This document shows, piece after piece, positions 22,901-31,609 of a stretch of 64,000 bases of DNA. Position 1 is the stretch's first letter. The number at the start of each line of letters is the position of its first letter. A program made the position numbers and the translations under genes. Under the pieces are notes generated by a model. The model searched no databases. It was not told the DNA's origin and saw only the letters and a program-made list of their open reading frames with translations. Source of the stretch: Mesostigma viride (lineage: Eukaryota; Streptophyta; Mesostigmatophyceae; Mesostigmatales; Mesostigmataceae); assembly GCA_009746045.1 (NCBI GenBank), contig RPFO01000418.1, forward strand, positions 1,055,582 through 1,119,581. The letters run 5' to 3'.

Positions 22901-23910
22901 CATGGACGAGAGCACAGGAAATTGCAGGGAGCAGGGGGGTGGTCAGTCACGTGAGCACGTCCACTAAAGTGAAATTTGTTGCATCATACTGGATTCGAAC
23001 ACAGGGCCTCCACTATAGTGACCTTAGAGTGAACATTTTGCGACAACATGCATCAGGCTGGTTGTCTCGCTGCGTTACCTAAATCATGCTGCATTGCTTC
23101 AATTGATGGAGTGATGGATTGATTACTTGACTGGATGATAGGCTAACGGGGGGTGACTAAAACCGCCAAGATGGGCCACTAGCAAACAGCGGCCTTCTAG
23201 ACCACTATGATGAGAAACGAGAGTGGCCAGTAATCATTTCCAAACTCCACTCGCAAAAAGCGGCCTTGTAAACCATGATGCGTTTATGCATTTCTTCGGA
23301 TACTACCCGCAACCATCCCTTGCTGTCGCCCCTGCTTGAGATGCTGTGGAGGCGTTCGGGTCAGGGACAGAAACCCTTCCCCAAGGGAACAGCCGGGTAA
23401 GCAGTAACGACGGGCCGGGATGGCATTTACCGCAGGCGGAAGATTGGAATAATAATGCAAAGAAGATTGGAATAATAATGCCAACCGGCCAGGGAACCCA
23501 AATGCTCCCCGGTTCGAACAGAACATGGCTAGGAGCTGGAGACATCGCGGCGAACTCACCCGTCCTTCTGATAGCAATACCGCCGGGATGCTGAAGGGAA
23601 AGAAGAGCTGGTATGCCAGTTCACGGAGGAGCACCCAAAAGCGCAACCGCACTTTCTGCGAGGCTTCCGCGCGGACGTTGTAGTTTGGATCCCTGGACAG
23701 CGAGGGCGGGTTGTCGAGCTGACGGATTTCCCAAGCCTCCGTCGCATCTTCTTTGCGAATCACGTCACTTAACGATCTCATGGTTCCCAATAGACCACCG
23801 CGCCATGACCGCTTCGAGGCGCCGAACTCGGGACTTTTATCATATACCTCATCTACCGACTCCCTCCCTCTATTGAAGCTTCTTGAAAAAACTCCAGCCG
23901 GGTACGCCAT
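16986..23910 (-). CDS. Three-exon gene for a large multi-pass membrane protein of unknown family
   Basis: Exons: 23560-23910, 22697-22821 and 16986-19605, total 3096 nt, 1031 aa. Donors are GTGAGT and GTGAGC; acceptors are CACCAG and TTGCAG. Phases are 0 then 2 and agree at both junctions, and the reading frame is open throughout. The start is the ATG in MAYPAG; the frame extends upstream, so another start cannot be excluded. Hydrophobic segments lie near residues 88-115, 143-166, 175-195, 354-375, 379-408, 737-760, 770-800 and 984-1005. A Ser/Gly/Ala-rich loop of about 300 residues (430-730) and a second of about 150 residues (820-960) are probably disordered. The topology suggests an integral membrane protein with large soluble loops, perhaps a channel or receptor. 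The last segment, ALFGRRLD followed by [13 protein letters not shown], faintly recalls the final helix of gustatory-receptor-like proteins; this is weak. Intron 2 is 3.1 kb and holds the telomere-like array. The PPP-rich N-terminus of the uninterrupted open frame is read here as intron. Confidence 0.8.
19615..19740. repeat. Poly-G / G-rich tract at the end of intron 2
   Basis: The plus strand has several runs of 7-12 G. On the minus strand this is a long C-rich tract just before the TTGCAG acceptor at 19606-19611, so it doubles as the polypyrimidine tract of the intron. The proline-rich peptide it could encode is not counted as protein. Confidence 0.6.
19741..21010 (+). repeat. Interstitial telomere-like array of related G/T-rich repeats
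   Basis: The order along the plus strand is: TTTGG pentamers (about 19775-19907), TTGGGC hexamers (to about 19978), GGTTTT hexamers (20053-20085), an AT-rich break (20150-20215), TTAGGG repeats (about 20256-20345), TTCGGG repeats (about 20346-20485), TTAGGG again with variants (20486-20612), GGTTTT (20618-20735), then TTTATG, TTTGCG and TTTGTG hexamers to about 21000. Nearly all blocks are period 6 with the G-rich strand in the same orientation. It lies wholly inside intron 2 of the membrane-protein gene, so its transcript would be the C-rich strand. The long VR and GL/GF repeat peptides read from it are not genes. Confidence 0.9.
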
Positions 23911-25245
23911 TTGCCGAGAACGTTTCACTAACAATTTCCGCTTCGTCACATGGAAAGCTATCGATATGGTACAGATGCCGAACCTTGCGCACGTATAAAC
24001 GCTAGCGCTGCCGTTCACTATGGCGCATCTGACAATATGGATTAGTGCAGCCTCTATAGTCAAGTGCAGAAATTTCCCTAATACGCCGGGAATACAAGCC
24101 GGAGAAACTGGACGCTAGAAAATAATAACACTGATGAGGCATGCTGAAAACCACGAAAGGAAACCAGAATCCGGGCGACCATTCACCGCTTTGCCAGTGA
24201 CGGGTTGGTTGCCTTCGGTCAGGGCAGTCATGATCTTTTGGCAGCACAATTCCAATAAGCCACATCCGTACTCACAGAAAGCTGCCACTTGGAAAAGACT
24301 CATTGGCCAGGCTCGATGCTATACTCCGTCAATATTGTAACAGTATATATTCAGTGGATAACAGTGGAAATTCCTAATCAAGTTACTGCTTGATTACGTA
24401 TATTTTCTAGTAAAAGCCAATGACAGTCACTTCTACTTAAGACTGTGCTTGGCAGCTTGCCACAAGCGTACAGTACTGTGCAGGACGTCCCTGGCTTGAC
24501 AGGGACATGAGTCAGAAGGTACAGTACATGTAGATACTTTCACGTCCCTGAGTATTAGTTACATCCTGCACTACGTTACTGGATCAAGCTCGACCACGAG
24601 CTTAGCAGGACGTCCCTGGCTTGACAGTTGACAGCGACATGAGTCAGAATGCAGATACACTTTCAAATTGGGTACGGCATGATCTACGGTACTGGAGTAC
24701 TGGACCAAGCTCGACCACGACATGTCCCCGCTGAGTATCTTTGGTTCTTGTCTGTTTGTGATGGCATGCTGTTTCAGTGTCCTGGCCCTCGGCCTTTCCA
24801 AATCTCTGCTGCCCATGTGCGGCGTGGGCAACAACAACCAACAACGACCACGAGCTTATTATAACGCTGACAATGATCCTATGCCAAATTGCCAATCATC
24901 AAAACTGTAATAAAATCACTTCACAAGTGAATCGATCGGAATTCATCATTAGATGCAGCCATGCAGGTTATAGATGAGGTTAATTCGTGCATGCGGGCGT
25001 AGGGTTGGGCGTAATAATGGGGCCACCGGTCATGACTTATGACATTGATGACATGCCCCGGCGCGGGCGGTGCGCCCGGCTTGGTGGCCGATTAATTGGC
25101 GACGGGGCGAGTGGGCCATGGGCAATTATTGATAAGATTTGTTATACACAAGCATTCCGTTCTGTAATCGTTTGGAACTTCAAGCTTAGTTATTATCAAG
25201 AAACGCGACTAAATATTACAAGCTCGCGAGCGCTAATTAAATCAG
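23911..25245. other. Intergenic region with a short direct duplication
   Basis: This lies upstream of the minus-strand membrane-protein gene and upstream of the isolated plus-strand exon at 25246. About 24483-24600 and 24607-24730 are diverged direct copies sharing GGACGTCCCTGGCTTGACAG, GACATGAGTCAGAA and AAGCTCGACCACGA. No earlier exon with fucosyltransferase motifs was found. The open frames seen are short and have no domain. Confidence 0.5.
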
Positions 25246-25461
25246 TGCGAGATCTACCTGGGCGCCCCGAACGTGCAGGCGTTTCTCCCGTACAACACAT
25301 CCCGCATGATCCTGGACAGAAGCAGCTTTGCATCTGTCGAGCGTTTCATCCAGGAGATCCGGCGCCCGTCTAGGAATGACGAGGCCTATGGGGAGTACAT
25401 GACATGGAAGGAGAACGCGCGGGCGAGCAAGCCGTTCCACCCGGCCTTTCAGCCGTTCTAG
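25246..25461 (+). CDS. Isolated terminal exon resembling the C-terminus of a GT10 fucosyltransferase
   Basis: After the acceptor ATCAG at 25241-25245, an open frame of 71 codons runs to the TAG at 25459-25461. It contains IYLGAPNVQAFLP, then RSSFASVERFIQEIRR and AYGEYMTWK. This spacing matches the conserved C-terminal block of alpha-1,3-fucosyltransferases (GT10), where a YxGAPN motif binds the donor sugar nucleotide and is followed by S-x-I...DF...L..Y...L and Y..Y..W. GT10 enzymes act in the Golgi on glycoproteins. The catalytic N-terminal half is not seen upstream within 1.3 kb, where the next gene is on the other strand. It is therefore a fragment, or the exons lie across a very large intron. 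A polyadenylation-like TGTAATAAA follows at about 25699. The family call rests on motif spacing alone. Confidence 0.6.
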   Translation, partial: CEIYLGAPNVQAFLPYNTSRMILDRSSFASVERFIQEIRRPSRNDEAYGEYMTWKENARASKPFHPAFQPF

Positions 25462-26109
25462 GATGCGCAGCCCTGGCGAGATTTTGGGAAATTGCCCAAT
25501 GCCCATGTGCCGATTGGTGCGGTTGCTGGCTGCGGCCGGAGTTTTGTGGGGCAAGAGCGCACCTTAGTTTGATCATGGGCCCCCAAGATTTCCATTCGGT
25601 CTCCAATATAGCGTACATGTTCCTAACTAGCATATTGCACCGTATCGAACCAGCTAGCCGGTGGCTTGCTGCAGGCGGGCTAATAGTGCCAGCATCATGT
25701 AATAAACCCTCAATGGAATGGATGAGTAAGTTGGGTGGTTTCTCAGGGCTCTCCCGCTTGAGTGCAGGCATGCCGGCCACCTTGTGGCCATGCCCATTAC
25801 ATGCACAGTACATTAGTTAATTAGTTAGTTAATTGTGGCCATGCACAGCAATGGCAGTGCTGGGCCGCATATGGGCAGCTATGCTAGTGGGACTGGCGTG
25901 CCCCAGATGTATTGGCACGGGAATGCAGCATCAGGTGGGGATGTGCGAAAATGCAATGCAGACCTCGTATCTAGTTTTACATTGGCGGCATCATGACAGT
26001 ATCTTCAGGACCGATTGAACCACTGTGCTCCCCCGCCCCACCCCCCAAGTGCAAAGGAAAAAATCACTCACGCAACATTGCCGTCCTGAATAGCTTTACA
26101 GCCGGGGTA
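25462..26109. other. Gene-free stretch
   Basis: No gene or structured element recognised apart from a short TTAGTTAA run near 25815-25832 and C-rich tracts near 26030-26048. The first part may be the 3' UTR of the exon ending at 25461. Confidence 0.5.
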
Positions 26110-26806
26110 TTAGCCACATTAAATGAAATTAAATTGTAACATAACTCCGTTGGGAGTACATGTAGCACATATCCCTGAGAAGGGGCATATGGCTTTTAAA
26201 GCATTCTGGGCTACTTCTCCTGCAAGGGTAGGGTGTAAACTACACCTGTTCTGGGTGCACAAAGTGCACCTGCACACTGCTATGTATTCCAGCACCTAGG
26301 GTGGGACATAGGCCTGGACATAGGGGGGACGATCATCATGGCTATACAATGGCTAGGGCATGGCTTCTCAACAGAGATTGACTCGATCTCTGCATAGGCA
26401 GAGCTTGGCTAAATTCTTAATGCATCATCCATGGGGAGTCCCATCATAGGAAGAGCGTGGCTAAATTCTGAAGGCATCATCCATGGGGGGGGCCATATTA
26501 TGGGCGCACATGCGCGTAGGCTTGTGCCACGTGCTAAGCTAAGCCTGACTAATCTACACTACTGCTATATTCCCTAGACTGGGGTTGCTGGGGTGGCAGG
26601 GGGCGCCTGCCAGGGCTTGTGGTCGATGTGGACTGTGACGTCCCCCCTCCAGTATACCGGTTTCCCCCCTAGTGCGCTCTGCCGGAGCTGGAGGTAGGTC
26701 GGCCATAGCTCCCGTCGCCGCTGTTGCTGTGCCAGGGTCAAGTCGTCGTCCAGCGTGTAGGAAGTCCCCGATCTCGAGCTTCTTGCGGCATTTAAGGGGA
26801 CGGTCC
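26110..26806 (-). mobile_element. ORF1-only LINE-like element (family F), uninterrupted 3' part
   Basis: On the minus strand the end of an ORF1-type protein (26580-26806; residues such as KCRKKLE, then a block corresponding to DLTLAQQQRRRELWP and YWRG in the other copies) passes directly into a 3' UTR of about 450 bp that ends in TTTAA repeats near 26125. The UTR matches 4783-5247. The motif CTCCCAACGGAG precedes the tail. No endonuclease or reverse transcriptase lies between ORF1 and the tail. The ORF1 frame has at least one shift. The 5' edge at 26806 abuts a different LINE. Confidence 0.75.
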
Positions 26807-28080
26807 CGGCGCGAATATTTTGCTACATGGCATGCTGTGATGATGGCCCCACGCAAGGCCCTACAGCCGGGTGATTGGATCAGTTTTTACCCAGACGGGA
26901 TCACATCCACATGCAAAGGTCTGGTCCGGGGAGTGTTGCCTCCGGCCGGAATTCAAGTCCAAGTGGCCGACACCCTTCCAGGCCACAATGGTTGCCTCAA
27001 TCAGTTGGCGACATTATGTGTCTGTCTTCCAGCCCACCAATGTCACCGTATCCGGATGGTCCCGTGGTTAGTATCAAGGTCCTGCATGTTCCAGCCGGAC
27101 CCCACGACCCCGGCGGAGGCCATCACTTGGTTACACGTAGGCAATACGAGATTGGATACTTTACCATTGGACCCCCTGGAATTTGGCTGGACCCTGACCA
27201 AGGGGATGTCTAGGATCAGCAAATGTCTTTACGAGTACACGGCAGAATGGGGTTATGACATTTTATTGCACGAGAACCATAAGCTCCACCCTGGCCGCCC
27301 ACGATGGGGCTTTCAATGGCCTGCATATAGTTGGATTAAACTTATCACCCTGGCGGTCGATCACCCTTTGGTGGACCGCAGAGCGACCGACATTCAACAT
27401 CTTTTACTGCACAGAGCCATCGGGGTAAACGCGACCCTCAGCAGCCGGTTTCACCACGATGCGACATGCCTGTGCACCTTCCCTTCGGAAACAATTGAGC
27501 ACCGCTTTCTCTACTGCCAAGTGAGCGGGGTGTGGCAATGGTTGTTTAACGTATGGTCCGCATGGACCGCGCTACCACATTCCACACTAACGCTATCCGT
27601 GCGTTGTATCATATTCGGTATGGCGGGGACCCCCGGGGAGGAGCTATCCGACAGTCAACTAGCCTGGGTATGGCTCCGAACTAATATGCTATACGCGATC
27701 TGGACTATCCGGAACGAGACGGTTTTCAAAGTGCGGCACGAATACACCAAAGCCGCCGGCCGTTGTGAGGCGGTTTATCTTCCTCTGGAACTCAGCAATG
27801 CGTCGCGCTTGGCTCTTGGCGCAAGAACAATACAAGGTGTGGGACCCCGGGCCCAACAATGACAGGCCCAGCCCCTTGGAGCTCTTCCATGCTCTCCTGG
27901 GACGCAACAGGGTGTTTACTTGCATTCCTCACGGTGACCTTACGCGCGTCACTTGGCTCCCCTGGTCACACAATGCTCCTTTCTAAACCTTTCACCTATC
28001 ACACTACCCTCAGAGGGTAACCAGCTGGTCGATACGTGGTACCTCTTCACCTAATGATATTCCTATTGGTTAATAAAAAT
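26807..28080 (+). pseudogene. 3' end of a third LINE family (I) with a zf-RVT domain
   Basis: The open frame from about 26820 encodes the C-terminal part of a non-LTR retrotransposon ORF2, downstream of the reverse transcriptase. The zinc-binding zf-RVT signature is seen as CLCTFPSETIEHRFLYC, followed by the W-rich VWQWLFNVW and WLRTNMLYAIWTIRN, typical of L1-type and plant LINE tails. One frameshift near 27750-27765 moves the reading into a second frame, which ends WLPWSHNAPF at the TAA at 27984-27986. The element is 5'-truncated: the palm and endonuclease are missing. A short 3' UTR with TTAATAAAAAT ends near 28080. It is unlike the alpha, beta and G families. Confidence 0.75.
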
Positions 28081-28084
28081 ACCC

Positions 28085-28900
28085 ATTTACCCGGAAATAT
28101 TTTGGCGCCGAAAAATTCGCGGTACCCGTCCGTACCGTGAAAAAGTGGTGCACGGGGCGCGCACCCCTACCGGAGCTGGCCATGGCGACGTGCTTTCAGG
28201 CAGAGTAGAAAAAGATAGCTCGCGGAATGCAGAGAAACTGAGCGAATCTTAAAGACGATGAGTAAATGATACTACTTCGTACCGGAGTTCGCGTTTTTTG
28301 CAGTGTCGATGATTTTATTGATGACCATCGCCACGGGGGTCCAATCTGATGTTTTCGTCGAGAGGAATAAATTAGAATGCACGCTGGCGGCGGTGATTGT
28401 CAGGTTTTATGGGCTTTACCTAGCGTCAAGGATGTGTTTAAATCGTTATTGGTAAAGCTTTAAAAAATTTGCTGGGTTTCGGCAAGATTTCCGTCATGAT
28501 CGGTAAGACACTCTCCAGGCTCGCGGGATGCGCGTCTTATTATTCCATGGAAGGTTGTTCTTTCTTGCGCCGCTGGGCGAAGGACAATTCCGGTAATGGT
28601 ACGATCGTGTGATCAACGTGACCCTATGAATGTTTCGCTTCCTTTATGGGTTATCAACGCAAGTTTTCGGCTTTTTTCCGTGCAGTTAGCGCCAGGTATA
28701 ATGCCATTCCGTGCTGCGCATCGCCAGATTCCTGGCACCTTTCAGTGGTTTTTATGTACGTTGCATGGCTGGGATGTGTCAAAGCGTGACCGTGGCATAT
28801 CGTCAAGTTGTCAGGGATTTGCTGAGTGGTTTCTTGGAAGGAGATTGCTAACAGCACTCAGTTTTGTGTGAATATTGACGCGGCCTTTCTTAGCAGAGGC
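28085..28900 (+). repeat. Old dispersed repeat, copy 1 (second copy on the minus strand at about 55690-56515)
   Basis: About 800 bp aligns with the reverse complement of 55690-56515 at roughly 60%, by eye. Shared landmarks include GGCGCC next to AAAAATTCGCG, GCGCGCACCCCT, GGCCATGGCGAC, AAAGACGATG, ATCGGTAAG and TTCCATGGAAG. No open frame is conserved between the copies. It may be an ancient non-coding transposable element; its ends are uncertain. Confidence 0.55.
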
Positions 28901-29548
28901 TTCATTGTGGTTAGAGGCTCACAAGCTTGAGTTTGTTTCTTGGCAAACAATTGCGCTGGAAAGAAAGGTGGCAGTGGTTTTTCTGAGGGGCATACTGCAT
29001 GGGTGGAACTGCACGTAGGTAGGGGTTATCGTTGTCTTGTTGGCCTTTCTCCCACTAAAATGGGAGAGCCCTAATTCATATGCTAGCAAGGCAAGGTAAC
29101 CATGATAAGAAGCCTTGGCAAGCAGCATGTATGATAATTCTGCTTTCTCTGTGGACTGTCTGTTGTTACCCTTGTTGGGCAATTAGTGGATATGGCTTTC
29201 TAGGGTGTGTTTGAGCTTGGTTTTGGGATGATGCCCACACCATAAACCTGAAATATGCTTTAGAAGTGTCGGCTAGGCATGTAGAGCTACCTGCCTCATT
29301 GTTGAGCACACGCGCAACAGGTTGCCCGTGTCGAGGTAAGGCAAGGGCACATGACTTGCCCAGCCACCTCCTTGTACATTGTGGTCGAATTGGGCATGGT
29401 CAGGAGCCTTTTGGATGGCATAGGAAGTGTTAGTGTGCCTTAATACTCACTAATGCCTTCCTTAGCGTCTGCACAGGTGGCCAACTGCCAAAATTAATAA
29501 CTGCTACAGCTGAGCTCAGAATGCCACCAAACTTTGACAGTGCCTTCT
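28901..29548. other. Gene-free stretch
   Basis: No gene or repeat recognised. It ends at the 11-bp target duplication of the alpha LINE. Confidence 0.5.
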
Positions 29549-29588
29549 ATGGTCATGACTTAATTGCCAGCAAAACTGGTGACGGAAT

Positions 29589-30092
29589 GCAATATACGAG
29601 AATGCTCATAACTTTTGACTCCGGCCATGAAATTTCATCGGGTTGGTTGCATTAGACTCGCCTGTTGAAGACGAACACGCTGATATAGTTTTCTACAGCT
29701 ATCGCTCAATATTTCCGAAGATACCGGCACCGCCCTGCCCAGCAAATATCGCTGTTGCAATATACGAGAATGCTCATAACTTTCGACTCCGGCCATGAAA
29801 TTTCATCGGGTTGGTTGCATTAGACTCGTCTTTTGAAGACGAACACGCTGATATAATTTTCTACAGCTATCGCTCAATATTTCCGAAGATACCGGCACCG
29901 CCCTGCCCAGCAAATATCGCTGTTGCAATATACGAGAATGCTCATAACTTTTGACTCCGGCCATGAAATTTCATCGGGTTGGTTGCATTAGACTCGTCTT
30001 TTGAAGACGAACACGCTGATATAATTTTCTACAGCTATCGCTCAATATTTCCGAAGATACCGGCACCGCCCTGCCCAGCAAATATCGCTGTT
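29589..30092 (+). promoter_or_regulatory. Three tandem 168-bp monomers forming the alpha LINE 5' UTR
   Basis: Copies run 29589-29756, 29757-29924 and 29925-30092, each exactly 168 bp with only a few substitutions. Each begins GCAATATACGAGAATGCTC and ends AAATATCGCTGTT. They lie directly upstream of the ORF1 start at 30106, in the position of the promoter monomers of mouse L1. A diverged single copy lies in reverse orientation at about 50570-50730, at the 5' end of the beta LINE. Promoter function is inferred from position and tandem structure. Confidence 0.8.
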
Positions 30093-30105
30093 TTTTCAGC
30101 TCGAT

Positions 30106-31575
30106 ATGGCGGAATACGACTCATCCCAGCAATCACAAGCGTCCGCGGCCCTGCACCAACTCGCTGATGAAGCCATGGCGTCATTGGAAACACCCTTGCA
30201 CGCTATGCCGGACGCCACTGTCAGCATCCAGCCGCTCCACTCCACCGCTCCGCCGAACAGCGACCCTGCCATGGATACCCGCGAGGAGGCCTTTTCTGCC
30301 GAGGAAGCTGCCGCATTTTTACCTGGCAAATGGCCAGGCCTTAACGCCATCATGCGCCTGTCCCGAGCTGCCGCCCTCACCATCCTGCACCTGGCTGCCG
30401 AGAAAAAGTGCGAGATCCGGGACTGCAACCAACAGGTTACCCACCTGTCGGACTTTCTCCACGACGACCCCGACGACACTGACCTCTGCCTCGCAGTCTG
30501 GTGGACGTGCTCCCGTCTTTCCGACAGCGCCCTTGAGCGCTTTGTCATGGCCTCTCTGGACCTGGGAGCCGACCCCACTGTTGCGGCCGCCATCAACATC
30601 ACCGCCAAGCAAGTCGCCAATACCTGCTTCGATCGCCTCCCTCCCCTCCTCAACGCTGCCCTCAACCCTGTCCACAACCACCTCGCCACCCACCACGCCC
30701 ATTCCTCACACGCCGACACCTCCATCCACTCCGCCATCACCCACATTGCAGCAGGGCTGCAGCAGCAGCAGCAGCTCCTCCACCAGCTCCAGCAACAACT
30801 TGCCGCCTCCATAACTCCTGCCAAGACCACCTATGCCGCCACGCTTCAGAACCCTACGGAGCTCATCAACGAAATCAAAACAGCCGTCAAGGCCAGCACA
30901 AGGGATGCTATGCACGAACCCATTCGCTCATGCAGTATTGTGGTACGTGGCGTCCCCTCGAACGTCAACGATGCACGCCTGGGCACCTACCTCCGGGGCG
31001 ACCCCTTCCTGGGGAAGCTCGGCGTGGCCCAAAGCGTCGTCATCAAAACGGCACGACGGCTCGGCGGCCCCACCGCCCCTGTCTTGGTGGAATTCCACCG
31101 CAAGGAGGACAAACTGCAGGTGCAGAAGGCCCGCCGGAACCTCCACGATACCCAACTGAGCATCGACGATTACTATACCCCGGAGCAGCTTGAGGCCCGG
31201 GCTGCCGCTTTGAACCGGCCGGAGGTCCACGAGGCTCGGGCAGCCAAGCAGGCCAACCCGCAACTACGGTGCAGCATCTATGCCCGCCTCTTTAATGGCG
31301 TCTTCATCGTCCGCATTAACGGCCAGGACCTTCCTCCAATGACGGCGACCCCCATGGATACCGCCGTGCCAGCGCCCCAGCCCCCTGCTCGGCCCCCGCC
31401 GTCACCGCCATCGCCACCGGCATCGACGGTCACCTGCTCCCCAGCACGTGTGGGGATCCGCCGGGGCAACTTCAGCTCAGGTATGGCTGCCAGGCTTGGC
31501 CGTCCCCCTAATAAATTCGTTCGCTTTGCACCTGAGCCGGAGCCCGCGCTGCGAACCCTTCTCTCCTATCAATGA
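30106..31575 (+). CDS. Alpha LINE ORF1: RNA-binding protein
   Basis: 489 aa, starting at ATG 30106, 14 bp after the last 168-bp monomer. It would coat the element RNA and act as a nucleic-acid chaperone. The N-terminal half is helical. Residues about 205-245 are Gln-rich (a run of five Q then LLHQLQQQL), consistent with a coiled coil. Residues about 278-370 look like an RRM-type fold: CSIVVRGVPSNVND, PVLVEFHRKEDKL, then VQKARRNLHDTQLSIDDYY, which matches the basic K-A-R-x-L block of L1 ORF1 proteins. A Pro/Ser-rich tail (about 415-445) follows. The frame is intact. The stop overlaps an out-of-frame ATG (ATGA at 31572-31575). ORF2 lies in the +1 frame. Confidence 0.88.
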   Translation: MAEYDSSQQSQASAALHQLADEAMASLETPLHAMPDATVSIQPLHSTAPPNSDPAMDTREEAFSAEEAAAFLPGKWPGLNAIMRLSRAAALTILHLAAEKKCEIRDCNQQVTHLSDFLHDDPDDTDLCLAVWWTCSRLSDSALERFVMASLDLGADPTVAAAINITAKQVANTCFDRLPPLLNAALNPVHNHLATHHAHSSHADTSIHSAITHIAAGLQQQQQLLHQLQQQLAASITPAKTTYAATLQNPTELINEIKTAVKASTRDAMHEPIRSCSIVVRGVPSNVNDARLGTYLRGDPFLGKLGVAQSVVIKTARRLGGPTAPVLVEFHRKEDKLQVQKARRNLHDTQLSIDDYYTPEQLEARAAALNRPEVHEARAAKQANPQLRCSIYARLFNGVFIVRINGQDLPPMTATPMDTAVPAPQPPARPPPSPPSPPASTVTCSPARVGIRRGNFSSGMAARLGRPPNKFVRFAPEPEPALRTLLSYQ

Positions 31576-31609
31576 CGACGCTCGCGGCCCCGCGGCTCCG
31601 CGGCTCTAG

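Noticed and set aside
22975-23060. Second tRNA-like segment (GGATTCGAACACAGGG in plus orientation)
   Set aside because: Only a T-arm-like piece; no complete cloverleaf could be drawn.
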